Source: Astrocystis sublimbata (lineage: Eukaryota > Ascomycota > Sordariomycetes > Xylariales > Xylariaceae). Taken from it: a DNA stretch of 64,000 nucleotides. Shown here piece by piece: positions 48,954 through 61,031 of the stretch. The number at the start of each line of letters is the position of its first letter. Within the stretch, counting starts at the first letter, position 1. The notes below the pieces were generated by a model. The model did no database searches. It had not been told where the DNA came from and was given only the letters and a program-made list of their open reading frames with translations. Both the position numbers and the translations under genes were made by a program. The stretch covers positions 186,001 through 250,000 of the forward strand of contig JAJNNY010000018.1 in assembly GCA_022453515.1 (NCBI GenBank). Reading direction: 5' to 3'.

Positions 48954-49816
48954 ATGGCAGACATTACGGATCAGCACGACCAGAACACTCCCCAGGAGCT
49001 GGACGACAGCCACGTCGGCAATGGCAACGCTGCCGCAGCTGCCGAGAACCGCGGTGTTAAACGCCAGCGCAATAGCATTGCCGAAGACGATGATGATGAC
49101 GACGAGAAGGGCGGGCGCGAAAGGCGAAAGATCGAGATTAAGTTTATAAGTGATAAGTCGCGTCGCCACATCACTTTCTCCAAGCGCAAAGCTGGTATCA
49201 TGAAGAAGGTACGTCGCCGATCCCCTCCCGCCACGCATTGGTCGCGTTGAACGCGTTCCTACTCTGCAGAGTCCTCTCTTATCATCGGCGCGAAACCTGA
49301 GCTCTAACTCTTTGTCATCCAGGCCTACGAGCTCTCCGTGCTTACGGGTACACAAGTGCTACTGTTGGTGGTGTCAGAAACTGGTCTCGTATACACATTC
49401 ACAACGCCTAAGCTGCAACCACTGGTTACCAAGGCGGAAGGCAAAAATCTGATTCAGGTGAGTAGTACAGCTCGCGTCGCTCTGACGCATCGCAGTCCCC
49501 GCAGTCTTCTCAGGTACTAATGCCACTCTTGCAGGCGTGTCTGAACGCGCCGGAGCCCAACCCCGGAAACGAAAACGGTGTCGACGATGGGAACCAAGTC
49601 GAATCGCCAGAAGAACCCCAGAACTCACACCTGCCTCCCCAGAACAGCAGGCCCGGGATGCCCCAAAACCCACACATGCCAGCAAACTACATGTCAAACG
49701 TGCCTATGGATCCTCAAGCTATGGCTTACCAAGGCTACGTGCAGCGCGGCGCTCCTCCTCCGTACGGCATGCCTCCACAGTCTGGCATGCCTCAGCATTC
49801 TGCCCACCAGTCTTAA
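48954..49816 (+). CDS. MCM1: MADS-box transcription factor Mcm1 (SRF type)
   Basis: Nuclear regulator that binds CArG-like sites and acts with mating-type and other co-factors in mating, development and virulence. Three exons: 48954-49208, 49323-49457, 49535-49816; introns of 114 and 77 bp. The product is 223 aa. The N-terminal ~50 residues are Ala and then Asp-rich (a run of six Asp). The MADS box (residues ~57-115) reads GRERRKIEIKFISDKSRRHITF in overlapping blocks, then SKRKAGIMKKAYELSVLTG, with the first intron right after IMKK. The SAM-like extension (LVVSETGLVYTFTTPKLQPLV) follows. The C-terminal ~90 residues are Pro/Gln/Met-rich (activation-type). The SRF type is clear from the FISDKSRRHITF sequence. 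The start ATG gives MADITDQHDQ. Confidence 0.95.
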
Positions 49817-52800
49817 TTGTCGCCCTGATACCCCCGAATATAATGCATCGATGCGGCTTGTTATTTACAAAGGCATACTTCACCCAGCCTATAATGTAAA
49901 GGTCATGGTGACCCGGCGTTGTTTGGGACGTCTTGACTTGGCCTTAGCGTCGATAGTTATCGCAAACAATATCCAATCCCATATTTCCCTCCTTCTGAGT
50001 CTTTTTGACATTTGCTCTCTGCTCTTGATGGTGTACATACAGGTATTTTGCATCAAGCCGTTGAGGATGCCGTGGCCTCTTGATGCTGCGTCGCTTGTTC
50101 GTAGATACAACAATTTCAGTCGAGAATACAATCGCCCCATTGCTCATTTTCTGCACTTGTCGTGCTTTCCCCCGGAGAGTTAACATGTCTGATTAGCGTG
50201 AACTGAAGACATGGCAACCGCTGCTTCTGCTGGCCTTGAACGAAATCTGAGTGCAAATAAAGTGCGGACTCCTCGATCAATCGGTCGGTTGGTCGGTCGT
50301 GACAGATTCTATTGTCAAGTCCAGCCCGTTCCTACTCCCTTTGCTGTCGCGCCCACCTCTCATACACGTAACCTTTGGCTGTGACACTGAATGTAGTGAT
50401 ATCGGGGTCCCCGGCCACGTTGATTGTTTCGCAAGCACACGAAGGTAACAGATTTTGGGCTTACTGCGGAACAATTGTTGTGGACGATCCCTGAACCGCC
50501 GAAGCTCGGTATCCGAGCAGAGGGCTTGCGAACCATGACGTACCTGTGGACGTCTCCCTATTATGGCTGCATGCACGCATGGAGGCATTGGGCGTATGTA
50601 TTGTCGTCCCCTTGGCTTGCTTGCAAACTAGGTAGTTGAGGAGGTAGAAGAGGGTGGAAGGCAGGCTTCATGATGGACAAAAGACACCCATGGCAAAGCA
50701 TGCAATAATATATATTCATATAACCGGATGTATGTACTTGCAAAGTGGTACCTGTCATTCTCGTTCTTTTACAAGATGGGTGTCTTGCGACAAAGGCGGT
50801 TTTGTTCGACCTGCTAGCAGCTTGCTTTGCTGTTCCCGGCCGTTGAGGAAATACCTGGAAGCTCATTGGCGTTGATACTAGACAAGGAATTCTCACCCAC
50901 TCAGTCACTCGCTCACTCGCTCGCTTAGTCGATTGCCTTGTGAGTTACCAGCTGGATACAGTTTAAATTATCATTGAGAAATGAGACACGAAGTAAGTAA
51001 TAAGTAAGCTTAGTGAATTATGGCCAGCGGTCGGTGGATGGGGGCAATAGTGCCTCGCTGTTGTCACTTTTTCAGCTTGGTCGCTGGCTCCTGTTCCCGC
51101 GTTCTCTCATCTTGACACGCCTAGGAAGCTCTGCTGTAATTATGTCATATGTGCCCGGATCTGAGTACGAGTTTTTGTAACAAGCTGCATGCGTGCATGT
51201 TGAACTTGGGGGCGGCTGGTACAATCGGGATGGATGCCTTTTCGGATTCGGCATGTACTGTGTGCAGATATATGTGGTTGTATTAATCGAGGCTTCTCTT
51301 ATATTCGAGTCGAGCATGAGAGGGAGAAGTTTTTGGTCAGAATAAGCAGATTTAGATAAAACCACGTGAGTACTATCATCATCACACAGCATTTAGGGTG
51401 AATTCATGTTTGGTTGCCTTATGGGAGTGAAGCGCAGCTATGGGTCATGTGGAGGAAACCCGTGGCATGTTGTCATTGTGCATTGATCAGAAGGACAAAA
51501 TCGCTCGCCATATATGCTAGATTGCATGACAAAGTCATGGAGGAGGCTGATAGAGTCAGCCCGTGAGTTCAAGGTTGATTTGGTAACTAGTTGCCAACAG
51601 TGAGGGTGGAGTGTGGTAGAAATGTCGGGATTGATGTACGCAGAATCAAGTTGTACGTGCAGATGCAGATGAAAAATGAGGTGTGGTGAGATGCAGCGGA
51701 TAGCGACCTAGGTGAAGTACATCTCAATCAAAACATGGGTTTCTGCAGGATAGTCTATATAAATGGCAAGGATGGGGATCATTCCCAAGGCAGGAGAACT
51801 GTCGTTTTGATAAACGCTGTCAACTTACTATGAATGATCCAACTTTCAAACCTGGCAAGTATTCGTGTTACGGACGTGATTCGATGGTGTCGATTGGGAG
51901 ATTAGACCACATATTCACTCGCCTTGGTGTTTCCCAAGAATATTACTCGTTCTGTTGACAAGTGGCTACCTTGGCCTCGTCATTTGGGCAATCAGAGGTG
52001 AACTAGAAAAGCCGAACAATACGTCGAAAAGGGTACTTATATCATAATCATAGCAAGCTGTAGTCGCCACTACCTTGATTCATCTCCGAGTCCACGATCA
52101 ACATAGCATAAAAGAAGGCTCGAGTGGCTATCAAGAAAACCCCTGGGGTGCCTTGCCGCAATGAGCGGCGATTCCTTACATTGACTTTATGTTGCACATT
52201 TTGATTGAGAACTCCTAGAGACAGGATAGCATATTGATGAGGTGTTACCCATGTAAGCCAGCTATCAATTCTTAGAGCACTTTCCGGCATTCACAGACTA
52301 GAACAGTACCTGTCGCACGTGCCAAACATAGGTAGCTACACGTAGCGAAGTGATGGGCCAGATAAGTGAGTTCTTCGAATGAGGCTGCAGTCTCTAATGT
52401 CAGTTGCACCTATATAGGATGTCAGAACTTTCCTCTCATGGATGATCAGATGTAGCTACGTCAGGTGAAGTATGCTGTCACATCAAGCAGCATAGTGTTC
52501 CCTATCTCACGACCTAGACTACGATCGATGCATACATATATCTGCCTCTGCGATCAAACCTACTTAGAACCTAACAATTTGGCAAGCACCTGATTGCTTG
52601 CGATGAGGATGAACCTTTCTAGTATACTTCTAGCCTTGTTGCACGGCAGGCAGGGTCATAAGTGAGCTGTGTGTAATTATTACGAAGATTAGCTTCAATA
52701 CATATCATGATATCCTTGTGTGGACGAAGTAAAGCCTGCCCAAGAGCGCATCCAATCCCACATGCGTACGATACACTTTGGTCTGAGAGCAGCAACTCTC

Positions 52801-54410
52801 AATTGCAGTAGGCCTGGTTGGATTTTAAAGATCCCTCCGTTGGAAACTACTTTTCGATGTCCGCCAGCTCAGTGGTTAGAGAGAGACCTACGTAGAGATA
52901 CGCATCCAATCACAGCTGCATACTTCAGCGAGATTCGGAGTCTGTCGTACTCACTCAGACTGAGAGCAAGATGCTGAATGTCCTTCAGAGGCTGGCCAGG
53001 TGCTCGTTGAGGCTTCCCCATGGGTTGATCGGTGTTGGGCTGGGCATTTCCTAGACAGGCATCTGTCGCGAAACCCGATAGCTGTGACAGGATCACAAAG
53101 TGATCGCCTGCCGTGACGATGGAGAGATAATCTTTGCTTGGTGTACTCTGCCGAGCGTGCCAAGCCGGGTCGGCTGCGCCCCTGGAGGGAGGCTCAGTAG
53201 TATATAAGAGGGCATGGGAAGATGTAGAGATGTTGAAAGTCGAGGCACGCCGCTGCGTGACTTGGCGGTCTCTGTTGTCATCCCTTGAAGCAGCTCCGAG
53301 AGAAGTTCTGACCTCGGTGAGCTTACCCCCAGGCTTGGCGGTTCATGCCTAGATCTGAGATGCTGTATCTTCTGTAGATATACCAGATGAAACCCCCGAT
53401 ACAAGATGCAGCCCTCGTTGATCATTTCCACGTCCTCGAGTACAAGAGTTGGAGGTAACCCGGTGCCGGTGTATTGGTCATTGTGGATGCTGCAGCTACT
53501 TCATTGATTAGGTATCTGAAGTCGGTCAAATGATTGGGTGCACAACTACCAAATCTTTGATAAAAGTTTTTATTAAACATCAATTGAATCCGGGATTGTG
53601 TTAGTCCAACAAGTGGTCTCGCAATGCCTTATGCCCGAGATGATCATCATCCCTCTTGACGTCGTCTGTTTGAAATCATGCGGAATCCGACCATGAGATT
53701 TTGCAGTGTGATGTTTCTGTGAGGTGACGAGGTGACGAGGTGATGAGTGAGATTCTGAGCGGGGTAATAACAGCGCAGCCCCACACGATGAGCGGGTTTG
53801 AGAAGGTTTATGCAACGCTAGTGGTCCTGCGCCGCGCCAAGTACTTAAGGTAGGTACCGGTACATCTGAGGACTACCTACATGTAGGTACCTCGGTACCT
53901 TGGCCCATGACTATCACAACAGCACGGAAGCACATGTCGTAGCATACGAGTATGTAAATTCAAAAAGCCCAACAGCCTACAGGCATCTACTTAGTAGATT
54001 GGGCGTTGGTTGGAAGTCTATAGGTGCAAAGTGTCCATCGGCTATTCGGATTGATGCCTCGGGCCTTGCTATGTAAATATATAAGGAGATGGATGTATCG
54101 AAGAAGTCAGATGCCAGTCGCTCGCTGCGCTATTTGCCGTGTGATGTAGGATCCGTCCGTCGCATTATCCTGCTCATTGTGACCATCTGGCACAACTCTT
54201 GGTGCTGGCAATAGGTGGCCTTGTCCCGACAATTGTGCCATTCAATTAAAGTTCCCCGCGCATAGCCTGATATGGGGGGCTTGATCGAGCAGCTCGAACG
54301 CTTGTCTCACTGCGCGGTAAGCGCCGGCCGTTGAGCTGGACACCATCCTTTACATCGTAACAAATGCCTAAATTCGGAGAGGGAAGTCGTCTAATGTTGT
54401 CGCGAAACTA
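49817..54410. other. 4.6-kb gene-poor region downstream of MCM1
   Basis: No coding region supported on either strand. Noted: an 11-base direct repeat CGCATCCAATC at 52747 and 52901, and dense GTAGGTACC/GGTACCTTGG palindromes at 53850-53910. Otherwise ordinary AT-leaning intergenic sequence. Confidence 0.5.
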
Positions 54411-55044
54411 CTAATGCTCGCCGGGTGCGCTGTGGAACCGGCCAACAAGCAGGGTGCCGAGGAACGTGCCTCCCAACACGGCGAAGAAATATCCCACGTT
54501 CACGGTCATGACTGCCAACATACTAAAGGGTCACGGTTAGCACACGATGTGTATCCCAGCACCCCGCATAGCAAGAATCTACTTACAGTAGATACCCAAC
54601 ACCAGTAATGAAGGTGTCGAGGGCAGCACGCAAGGGGTCGACGGACAACCTGAAGGGGCGTTGGATCTGCTTTGTGCGCTGGACGACGAATACATCCTCC
54701 TCGACTCCGTTCTCCGTGAGCGTCACGCGCTTGGAGAGGTCGTCGCGGGAGAGCTGCTCTGATGTCGGGAGCTTGCCTTGCACAACAACGTAGCGGCGCT
54801 TCATCTCGGCGTCCAGCCACCGGGCCTCCAACAGCGCCTTGCCTGCCAGCAGAACTCGGAAGAATGCACTCAAGAAAATCAAGAAGATGATGGTGCCGGC
54901 GTAGGCGCCGACTGTCTTGGGCGTCCAGTCGGCCGAGTAGAGGGCCTCCATCAAGTTGGTGTTGAAGACAGACATGTGTCCTCCGGCGTGCCCTCCAGAC
55001 TCGGACCCCATATCCATCTCGTCGCCGCCGTGACTGTGTGCCAT
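54411..55044 (-). CDS. Ctr-family high-affinity copper transporter
   Basis: Trimeric Cu(I) channel, plasma membrane or vacuole. Two exons: 54587-55044 and 54411-54522, with a 64-bp intron (54523-54586; GTAAGT donor, CCTTTAG acceptor). The product is 189 aa. The N-terminus is Met/His-rich (MAHSHGGDEMDMGSESGGH), the copper-capturing extracellular tail. TM1 is TIIFLIFLSAFFRVLL. A ~75-residue cytosolic loop follows. TM2 runs over the splice junction and contains the essential Mx3M selectivity motif MLAVM; TM3 has GTFLG, matching the GxxxG helix-packing motif. The ATG at 55042-55044 is the only one in frame; an in-frame TTG upstream is not a likely start. Retaining the intron would stop translation at GYLL, before Mx3M. 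Regulation by copper status is expected but no element was identified. Confidence 0.94.
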
Positions 55045-56743
55045 TTTGACCTGGTGAGAGCTTGGGCCCGGGTTCGTTGCTTTACGGCTTGCGGCTCGAG
55101 GGAGAACAGTGGTCGTCAACAGGTCGGCGTTTCGCTGCCGAACCCTGATCTATATGGCGTCTAGTGGAGGACGCTGATATTCAAGCGTCTATCTGGCGAA
55201 GTAGGTGGGCTACCGCCAGGTGGTGATAGGATGTAATGCAGAATGGTTCAGCCGATGCACGAATTACGTACTATAATAGGGCACAACAGAGAATTCTACA
55301 AGTAGGGTCAATACCAAGGAGGGTCAATAAGTAGTAGGTGTCAATTCCAAGTAAGTAGATTGGATTGGTGTTGTTGCTAAGGTTAGTTAAGTAGGTATAA
55401 GTAGTATTTGCATGCAGGTGGCATGGTCGGATGTGCAGCAGCCCGCCCGTGTCCGGCTGCTCCTGCTCGTTTGTTTCTTGCTCAAATGCGCTCGCTCACT
55501 GTTCTCGACTGTCTCGATTGGTCGATTCCAGCGATGCCAGCTGCACTTACAGAGGCTCGGCCCACTAAAACACTCGCGAGACTGGGGCGCGCTTGGCTCC
55601 AGCGCCCGACCCCAGCGACCGATCCCCTTTGCATTCCCACTCGCGAGTACATGTACTTGGCAGTTACAACTAACATTTAAGTTACTAGCATGCAACACTC
55701 GGCTCGTTCGACATCTTAACGCCGCTCGCTGTCCCTTGAACTACCACCCCACGTTGTTTCGTTTTGTTTTGCTGTGCGTATCAAGATCCGACACAAACTT
55801 CGATTATCGCAAATACCGCCATATAGGGGACGCATACCGAACTATCTGAACAGTCACTCCATTCCTTAGGCATTTGACATGTACAGTAGGTACCAAGTAC
55901 CTACCTCCTAGAGAAGGGCTTCTTCGGCTTTAAGAGCAGTCTAGCTTGCTGAGAGCATATCCTTATCAGTTTCTTCCAAGTAAGTAAGTAATACTTAGTA
56001 GTAAGCTCACACAACATTGGTGCACTTGGCTCCTCTCAGACAAGCAGAGATAATTTTGAAGTATATGAAGTGATATATTAAAAAATCCACATGGCATCAG
56101 GGCCTTCGAAGTGAATATGAAACTGGGAAGGTTGAGACTACATCAGCTATATTTGCCAACTCAAACTCACCCACCATGTCGGCAATGTCACCAACTGCGT
56201 GAGCCCTGTGGACAATCATAACTTATGTGCATGTGCATATACCAGAGAACTTAATTTCCGGCTAGCGGAGAGGCCTTCGTTGTTGGTTGACCGGTAATGA
56301 CTCTTAACATCAACACGTTCGCGTGCCGCTTTGACTGAAGCAAATACATCATGCTTCTGTGATAAATACAATTCATGACACCTTCTCTAAACTAGGTAAT
56401 GAAACTTTACAATCTGCGCAGACATATAGATGTGAATTCCGATCAAGTCTTTACTTCTTAGCTAATGATCAGAAAGATAGGCGCTGAGCCCAAGTATCAG
56501 CTACCCAATCCCAGACCAAATATTGGGTGGGAGCGTAATATGGGATTTGAAAGTCCCAGTTGGCAACCCATGATAGGCGATGTCCTAGCGGGTACCGCTA
56601 CATATGAAAGAAAGATCAGCATTGTTCATTGTGACAGGATTGTATCAAGTAAACCATTTCTAGTGCTTGTCGAACATGTCCGGATGTTTAGCGAACAACA
56701 GCTCCTACCAAGCGAAGCGGCTTTAAGCCTTTCCCACATAACT
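55045..56743. other. Intergenic; copper transporter promoter side
   Basis: 1.7 kb. The part at 55290-55400 is rich in AGGGTCAAT and AAGTAAGTAG/GTAGG short repeats. A GTAGGTACCAAGTACCTAC palindrome lies at about 55887-55905. No gene seen. Confidence 0.55.
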
Positions 56744-59700
56744 TCAAAAATGACACAAACTTCGTAGAATACTTACTTTCTTGGTTTCTGCTCGCTGCAA
56801 TTCCAAGCTATCAGCAACCCTGAGAATCTCATAGAGCCACTCTTGCGAGACTGGTACGTTTGTCCCTGCTACGACAGAAATTGCTCCGCGTAGCACATCG
56901 ATATAGTCGGTATGGTGGGCAATGTACACTTGCTGATCGCCTTTATTCAAAGGATCGAACAATTCGCTCTCGGGACAAGTTCGGGTGATTTTAGGGGCAT
57001 TTGGTAGGATGGTGATAGGATTTGCATTTGGATTTCTTAGAGTAGGGTACAGTCGTATCAGCGCGCCTTCCTCGGATACTTCATCCTTCTCGGGACGGTC
57101 TCGAATTGGGATTGCTGCCACTATGCAACTCGAGAGATTAGTCATTCCATGATCTTGGTTTAAAAGCAGCTTACCATCCCAAGGGTTTGCTAGCTGGAAA
57201 ACAAAAGTTGTCAAAATCTTACTCATAAGTAGACCTGGGATGAAGATTATGCTTAGTATCTGAGAATATTACGGGCGAACAGGCAGGCTTCATACCTATG
57301 CAATGATATACCCATCTGACATCAGCCGGATTGAGAGCCGCCTTGTATTTATCTGCACCGTTCCGCCAGTCGACCATGCTAACCAACCAAATCGATATTC
57401 TGCCACATTCAACTTCGTTGGCTTTACCGAATTGTTTTCTAAATTCAGCCTTGATTCGACTGGAGTCAGCCTTTATCAGTTATTACAGAAAGGAAGATAA
57501 CCCTGGACCCTGGAATTTTGAGACACTGGACAGGCAAAACATGACTATCCAAGGCGTCCATGTCTCTAGAATATATCAAGTAGGTGAGTGAAACACCTGA
57601 GGGCTCACGTACAATATTCTCGGCTAACTCTAGGCGTCCCCACTGTTGCCCAGTCAAGTCAGTTCATTGTATGCAGAGGACACACTAAAGCTATCAGTTA
57701 AGGAGGATTGTTTGGCTTACAGGCGTTACCACCCTTTCCCGTATCACTGTCTTCATCCACTATACGCTGCCAGTTAGCTCTTTATATCTTTTGGTACATC
57801 TTTTGTCTCGTCAATAAATAGGGCAATTTGGTTTGACGATGACCATGGAGCACTGGGTACACAAGCTCCTGCCGGCTTGAAATAGCAACATAGTCGGTTT
57901 TGTAAGCTACTCACACCATGACGTGCCCTTTCGTAAATCGAGCGCCAGTAATGCCACGATTCGACTTCATTTGGCACGCATGTTAGCATGTACTTTTCGA
58001 GAAGCTCTCAGCGAGCCCCATGCACACAGAAAAAGCTTGTTGTATCGGAGACAATTTTGAAGAATGCTTCGAATTGGGACACCACTCACCCAGTTCAAGC
58101 TCGCCAGGGTCCACCTCACCGCGGGAAACCCTGTCTTGGTCAAGGGTCATAGGTTGCCATTTCATGTATTTACCCGGATGATGCTCGGAGGTGGCACTTA
58201 TTAGTGGATTGAAATGGAAAAAATTATCGCTTTTTCGAGGAATTTCCGCATCATCCCAGAAGAATTGAGACAGTATCTTCGAAGCATATAGCGCTGGAAT
58301 GAGACTCTTGGTCACCTTTGACGTGACTGAGAGCAGCGGATGATTTGGTATTAGATAACCCAGACTTGTTTTCCCCTTGGTTTGGTACGGAATGGGCCAG
58401 GTAGATTGGAATGCACCCAAGTGGTAGTTCTGATTGAGATCTTTTCCATTGTCAATCAGCATGTACTAAGTTACCAATCCTTTTGCTGTGTTGGTGGCTG
58501 GTGGCTGGAAAATGCCTCATACGCTTGGGGGTCGATGCAGCTTGTTTAAAGGAGTGAACGTACTAGCGACAGCCGGGCAAGCAGCTGGTAGCAAGGGAGG
58601 AGTAAAGGATTTGCCTTACCAAGTTGATGGATGGTGCCACCAAACACGCGGCTTTCTATGGCATAGCCTAGCTCGGCTATTGGCTCAAAATCTATGAACT
58701 ATGGGAACGCAGAGTCTTATTAGTACCCAGGCAACCATCTTATTACATAGAAAAGCTCGGATAGAGATGTGGACAACTTCCTTACAGGCTCACTGCAACC
58801 GCTGGAGTCAGTAATTGCCTTTTACATTAAAAGAACTGCCGATGAAACAGTGGTTCCCAAGTGTCTCGGGGGTATAGATACCTGTTAGAGAGCAATTTAT
58901 GCTCCCGAGACTTGCTAGAAGGGGAATAAATGACTCCAAGGGTTGCATACTAATCACCATCACGGTAAGGCACAACCTTGGTTGGATCAGTGCGTATTGC
59001 TGCGCACCTGGCGCGGTTTGCTCCAAGTGAATGCATGAGCTCATGCACGACCTATTTGCAAAACTGTGTGTTACTGGTGTGATGCTCTTTCAAAGTTGAG
59101 GACTGTAGTGCGATTTCGGTTAACTAACTTACCGTTCTTGATAATTGATAATAAATTTGGCAGCGCTCAGCTAGTGTTAGGTCGCTTTCGATCAACGCGT
59201 CTATTCCAGTCACCCCAAGGGTAATAACACTGTTGAATTGTGGCCAATGTATACCAGTCGGACCCGGAAAATCTGTGAAACTCCACTAGATTGTCGGCGG
59301 TCAGTGGTTGTCTGATGTAGGCTCCATGTTATACGCAGATATATAGGAACTTGTGAGCAGAGAAAGCAATCTGAGGATCATTCACCATTTGATTTGCCAT
59401 CTTCTTTGTCAACACTTTGGTCCAGCTAGCCGTTGAGTGACGGTCCACGCTGGGAGCCGAGCAAGGGAGTCCTTTCCTATCGCAGAAGCTTTTGATAAAA
59501 TCGTATGAAAGGAGGACTTTAGCATCAAGAAACGGTGCTGGGCAAGGTTGCAAAATCTGGGAGTTTCTCCAATACACAAGTGGGCCAAAGAGCATGGTGT
59601 GTAAGCTGGTTTCAACGTTCTGTGAGTCAATATTCGTAAATTTGGACAATTTGGACCACATACGCTGGGTGTCGGTCATTTAACAACGCTACCAGTACTT

Positions 59701-60220
59701 TAGGTGTTCCTAATATTAGCAACTGAATTCTGTGGGGGCCAAGTAGATGGTACCCTGAGAATGTTGAAAACAATGGAATAACAGTGTTCGGGGATGTACT
59801 CTCTCATACTATATTTATAAACACTCAAGGCTAGATCGAAGAACCATCATTCGGCTACTCACTCCTATTCGCTAGCTCCAAAATTATTCGTAGATGCTTC
59901 CAAAGTTCGGGCTGGTCGATGCTCCACTTCAACAAGAGTTAGTCCATTGCTTCCTTTAGAGTGTGTTGTGTTATATTTCACAATTCGGCGGCAAGCCTCA
60001 CGATTTCGAGACGTGTATGTAGCTGTTTTTACCCAACTCGCTTTTCGAAACGTTCCAAATTGGAGGTGAAGTTCTTATTATCTGAACTCACAAATTTGCC
60101 AGTGGGCACTTTATATATGCCGTACGAATCGAGCCATCTATCTCGACGTAGAAAGGGGAGCCATTTGTTCTCGTCAACTTTTATCATGTCATCATCAAGA
60201 AGTCGACTGATATCAGCCAT
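56744..60220 (-). CDS. Multi-exon zincin-like (HExxH) metallopeptidase-domain protein, exon model partial, may be decaying
   Basis: A chain of short minus-strand exons reads as one fungal protein family. Recognisable exons in order: MADISRLLDDDM (from 60220); WSIDQPELWKHLRIILELANR (59863-~59935, in blocks); MLFGPLVYW through SAHKFLYI (~59340-59640); FTDFPGPTGIHWP through YQLSRT (~59130-59290); VVHELMHSLGANR, with the zinc motif HELMH at 59031-59045; EPIAELGYAIESRVFGG (58636-58698), whose Glu is a candidate third zinc ligand as in gluzincins; ASKILSQFFWDD (58110-58400 exon); ESWHYWRSIYERARH (~57917-57968); and a C-terminal part with NPADVRWVYHCI and LRGAISVVAGTNVPVSQEWLY (56765-57180). Several joins work with normal GT-AG introns, but the piece between HELMH and EPIAELG (58700-59000) and two other joins shift frame or hit stops. 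Peptidase activity is inference. It may be two adjacent genes, or a pseudogene. Confidence 0.5.
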
Positions 60221-60459
60221 TTTTTCATGAGGGTGATTGATGAACGGTTCGGACTACGTGGACTCATGAATTAGAACTTGTCAAGCACAATAACCCTTGT
60301 GTCATGCTGCAGAAAGTCAACCATTTACCGGGAGCGAACTTGCGCGATTAGGGAGTCGAGAAATCAAGGGATGGCTGCTATTAGAAATATATACCTTAGG
60401 CCGATACTATAATCACTAAAGTCAGCAAATGCCACATAGAGTATAAAGTTTGCCAATTA

Positions 60460-61031
60460 TTAGGAATCTAAACAGAAGTTGTATGTTTTTATGTCTCTTG
60501 AGCTCGCTAGGAAGGGATATGAGAGACTGTGGTTACGCACATGGCCCCCGGGTAAGAGTCCTCGATCGGAAAATCTAACATGTTGATGTAAGACGGGGAA
60601 TACCCATGGTAGAATGTGGTTGCAATGCGCCAGTAGACGTTCTTGAATATACATGAATCGATTCACTTCGTTCGGGTGATCGAATTGCCCGCAACTATCA
60701 AGCTCGGATTGAGATATTTCCTCTGCATAGAACTTGGGATCCATTCGCGGGTGACCGTTATGAAGTCCTGAGTGCCGTACCCCTTATTTATCACACTACA
60801 GTTAATAATTGCCTTTAATAGTAAATAAATTGCCCGGGGAACATGGGCTTGCAGGTTTCTTGGGAGCATAGATACCTGTTAGGGTAATCCATGGCTCCGA
60901 GCCTGCCAGAAGGGGGAATAGAAGACTCCAGTGAACTGACCATTTTCATCCGAGATGAATATATCAGATTTGGCAACTATGCCGAACCGTTGTGCCCAAG
61001 GCGACAGAGGTTCACTCGGTAGCGTGGCCAT
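60460..61031 (-). pseudogene. Broken partial copy of the neighbouring zincin-like gene
   Basis: On the minus strand this segment aligns with 58.1-59.0 kb of the neighbouring gene. Both share a DNA block around CTAACAGGTATCTAT (60873-60890 and about 58870-58885), NRYLCSQETCKP against NRYLYPRDTWEP, AAAGGCAATTA, and then a C-terminal exon (MDPKFYAEEISQSELDSC against LIPALYASKILSQFFWDD). Relative to that gene the copy has a 2-base length difference before the shared CTAACAG and stop codons in the aligned frame. No HExxH motif is found upstream of it. The best reading is a 5'-truncated tandem duplicate. Limits are approximate. Confidence 0.45.

Noticed and set aside
52858..52915. tRNA A-box-like sequence GCCAGCTCAGTGGTTAGAG
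   Set aside because: It resembles a D-arm, but no anticodon stem pairs behind it and the nearest B-box-like sequence (CGCATCCAATC) lacks GGTTCGA; a cloverleaf cannot be drawn.
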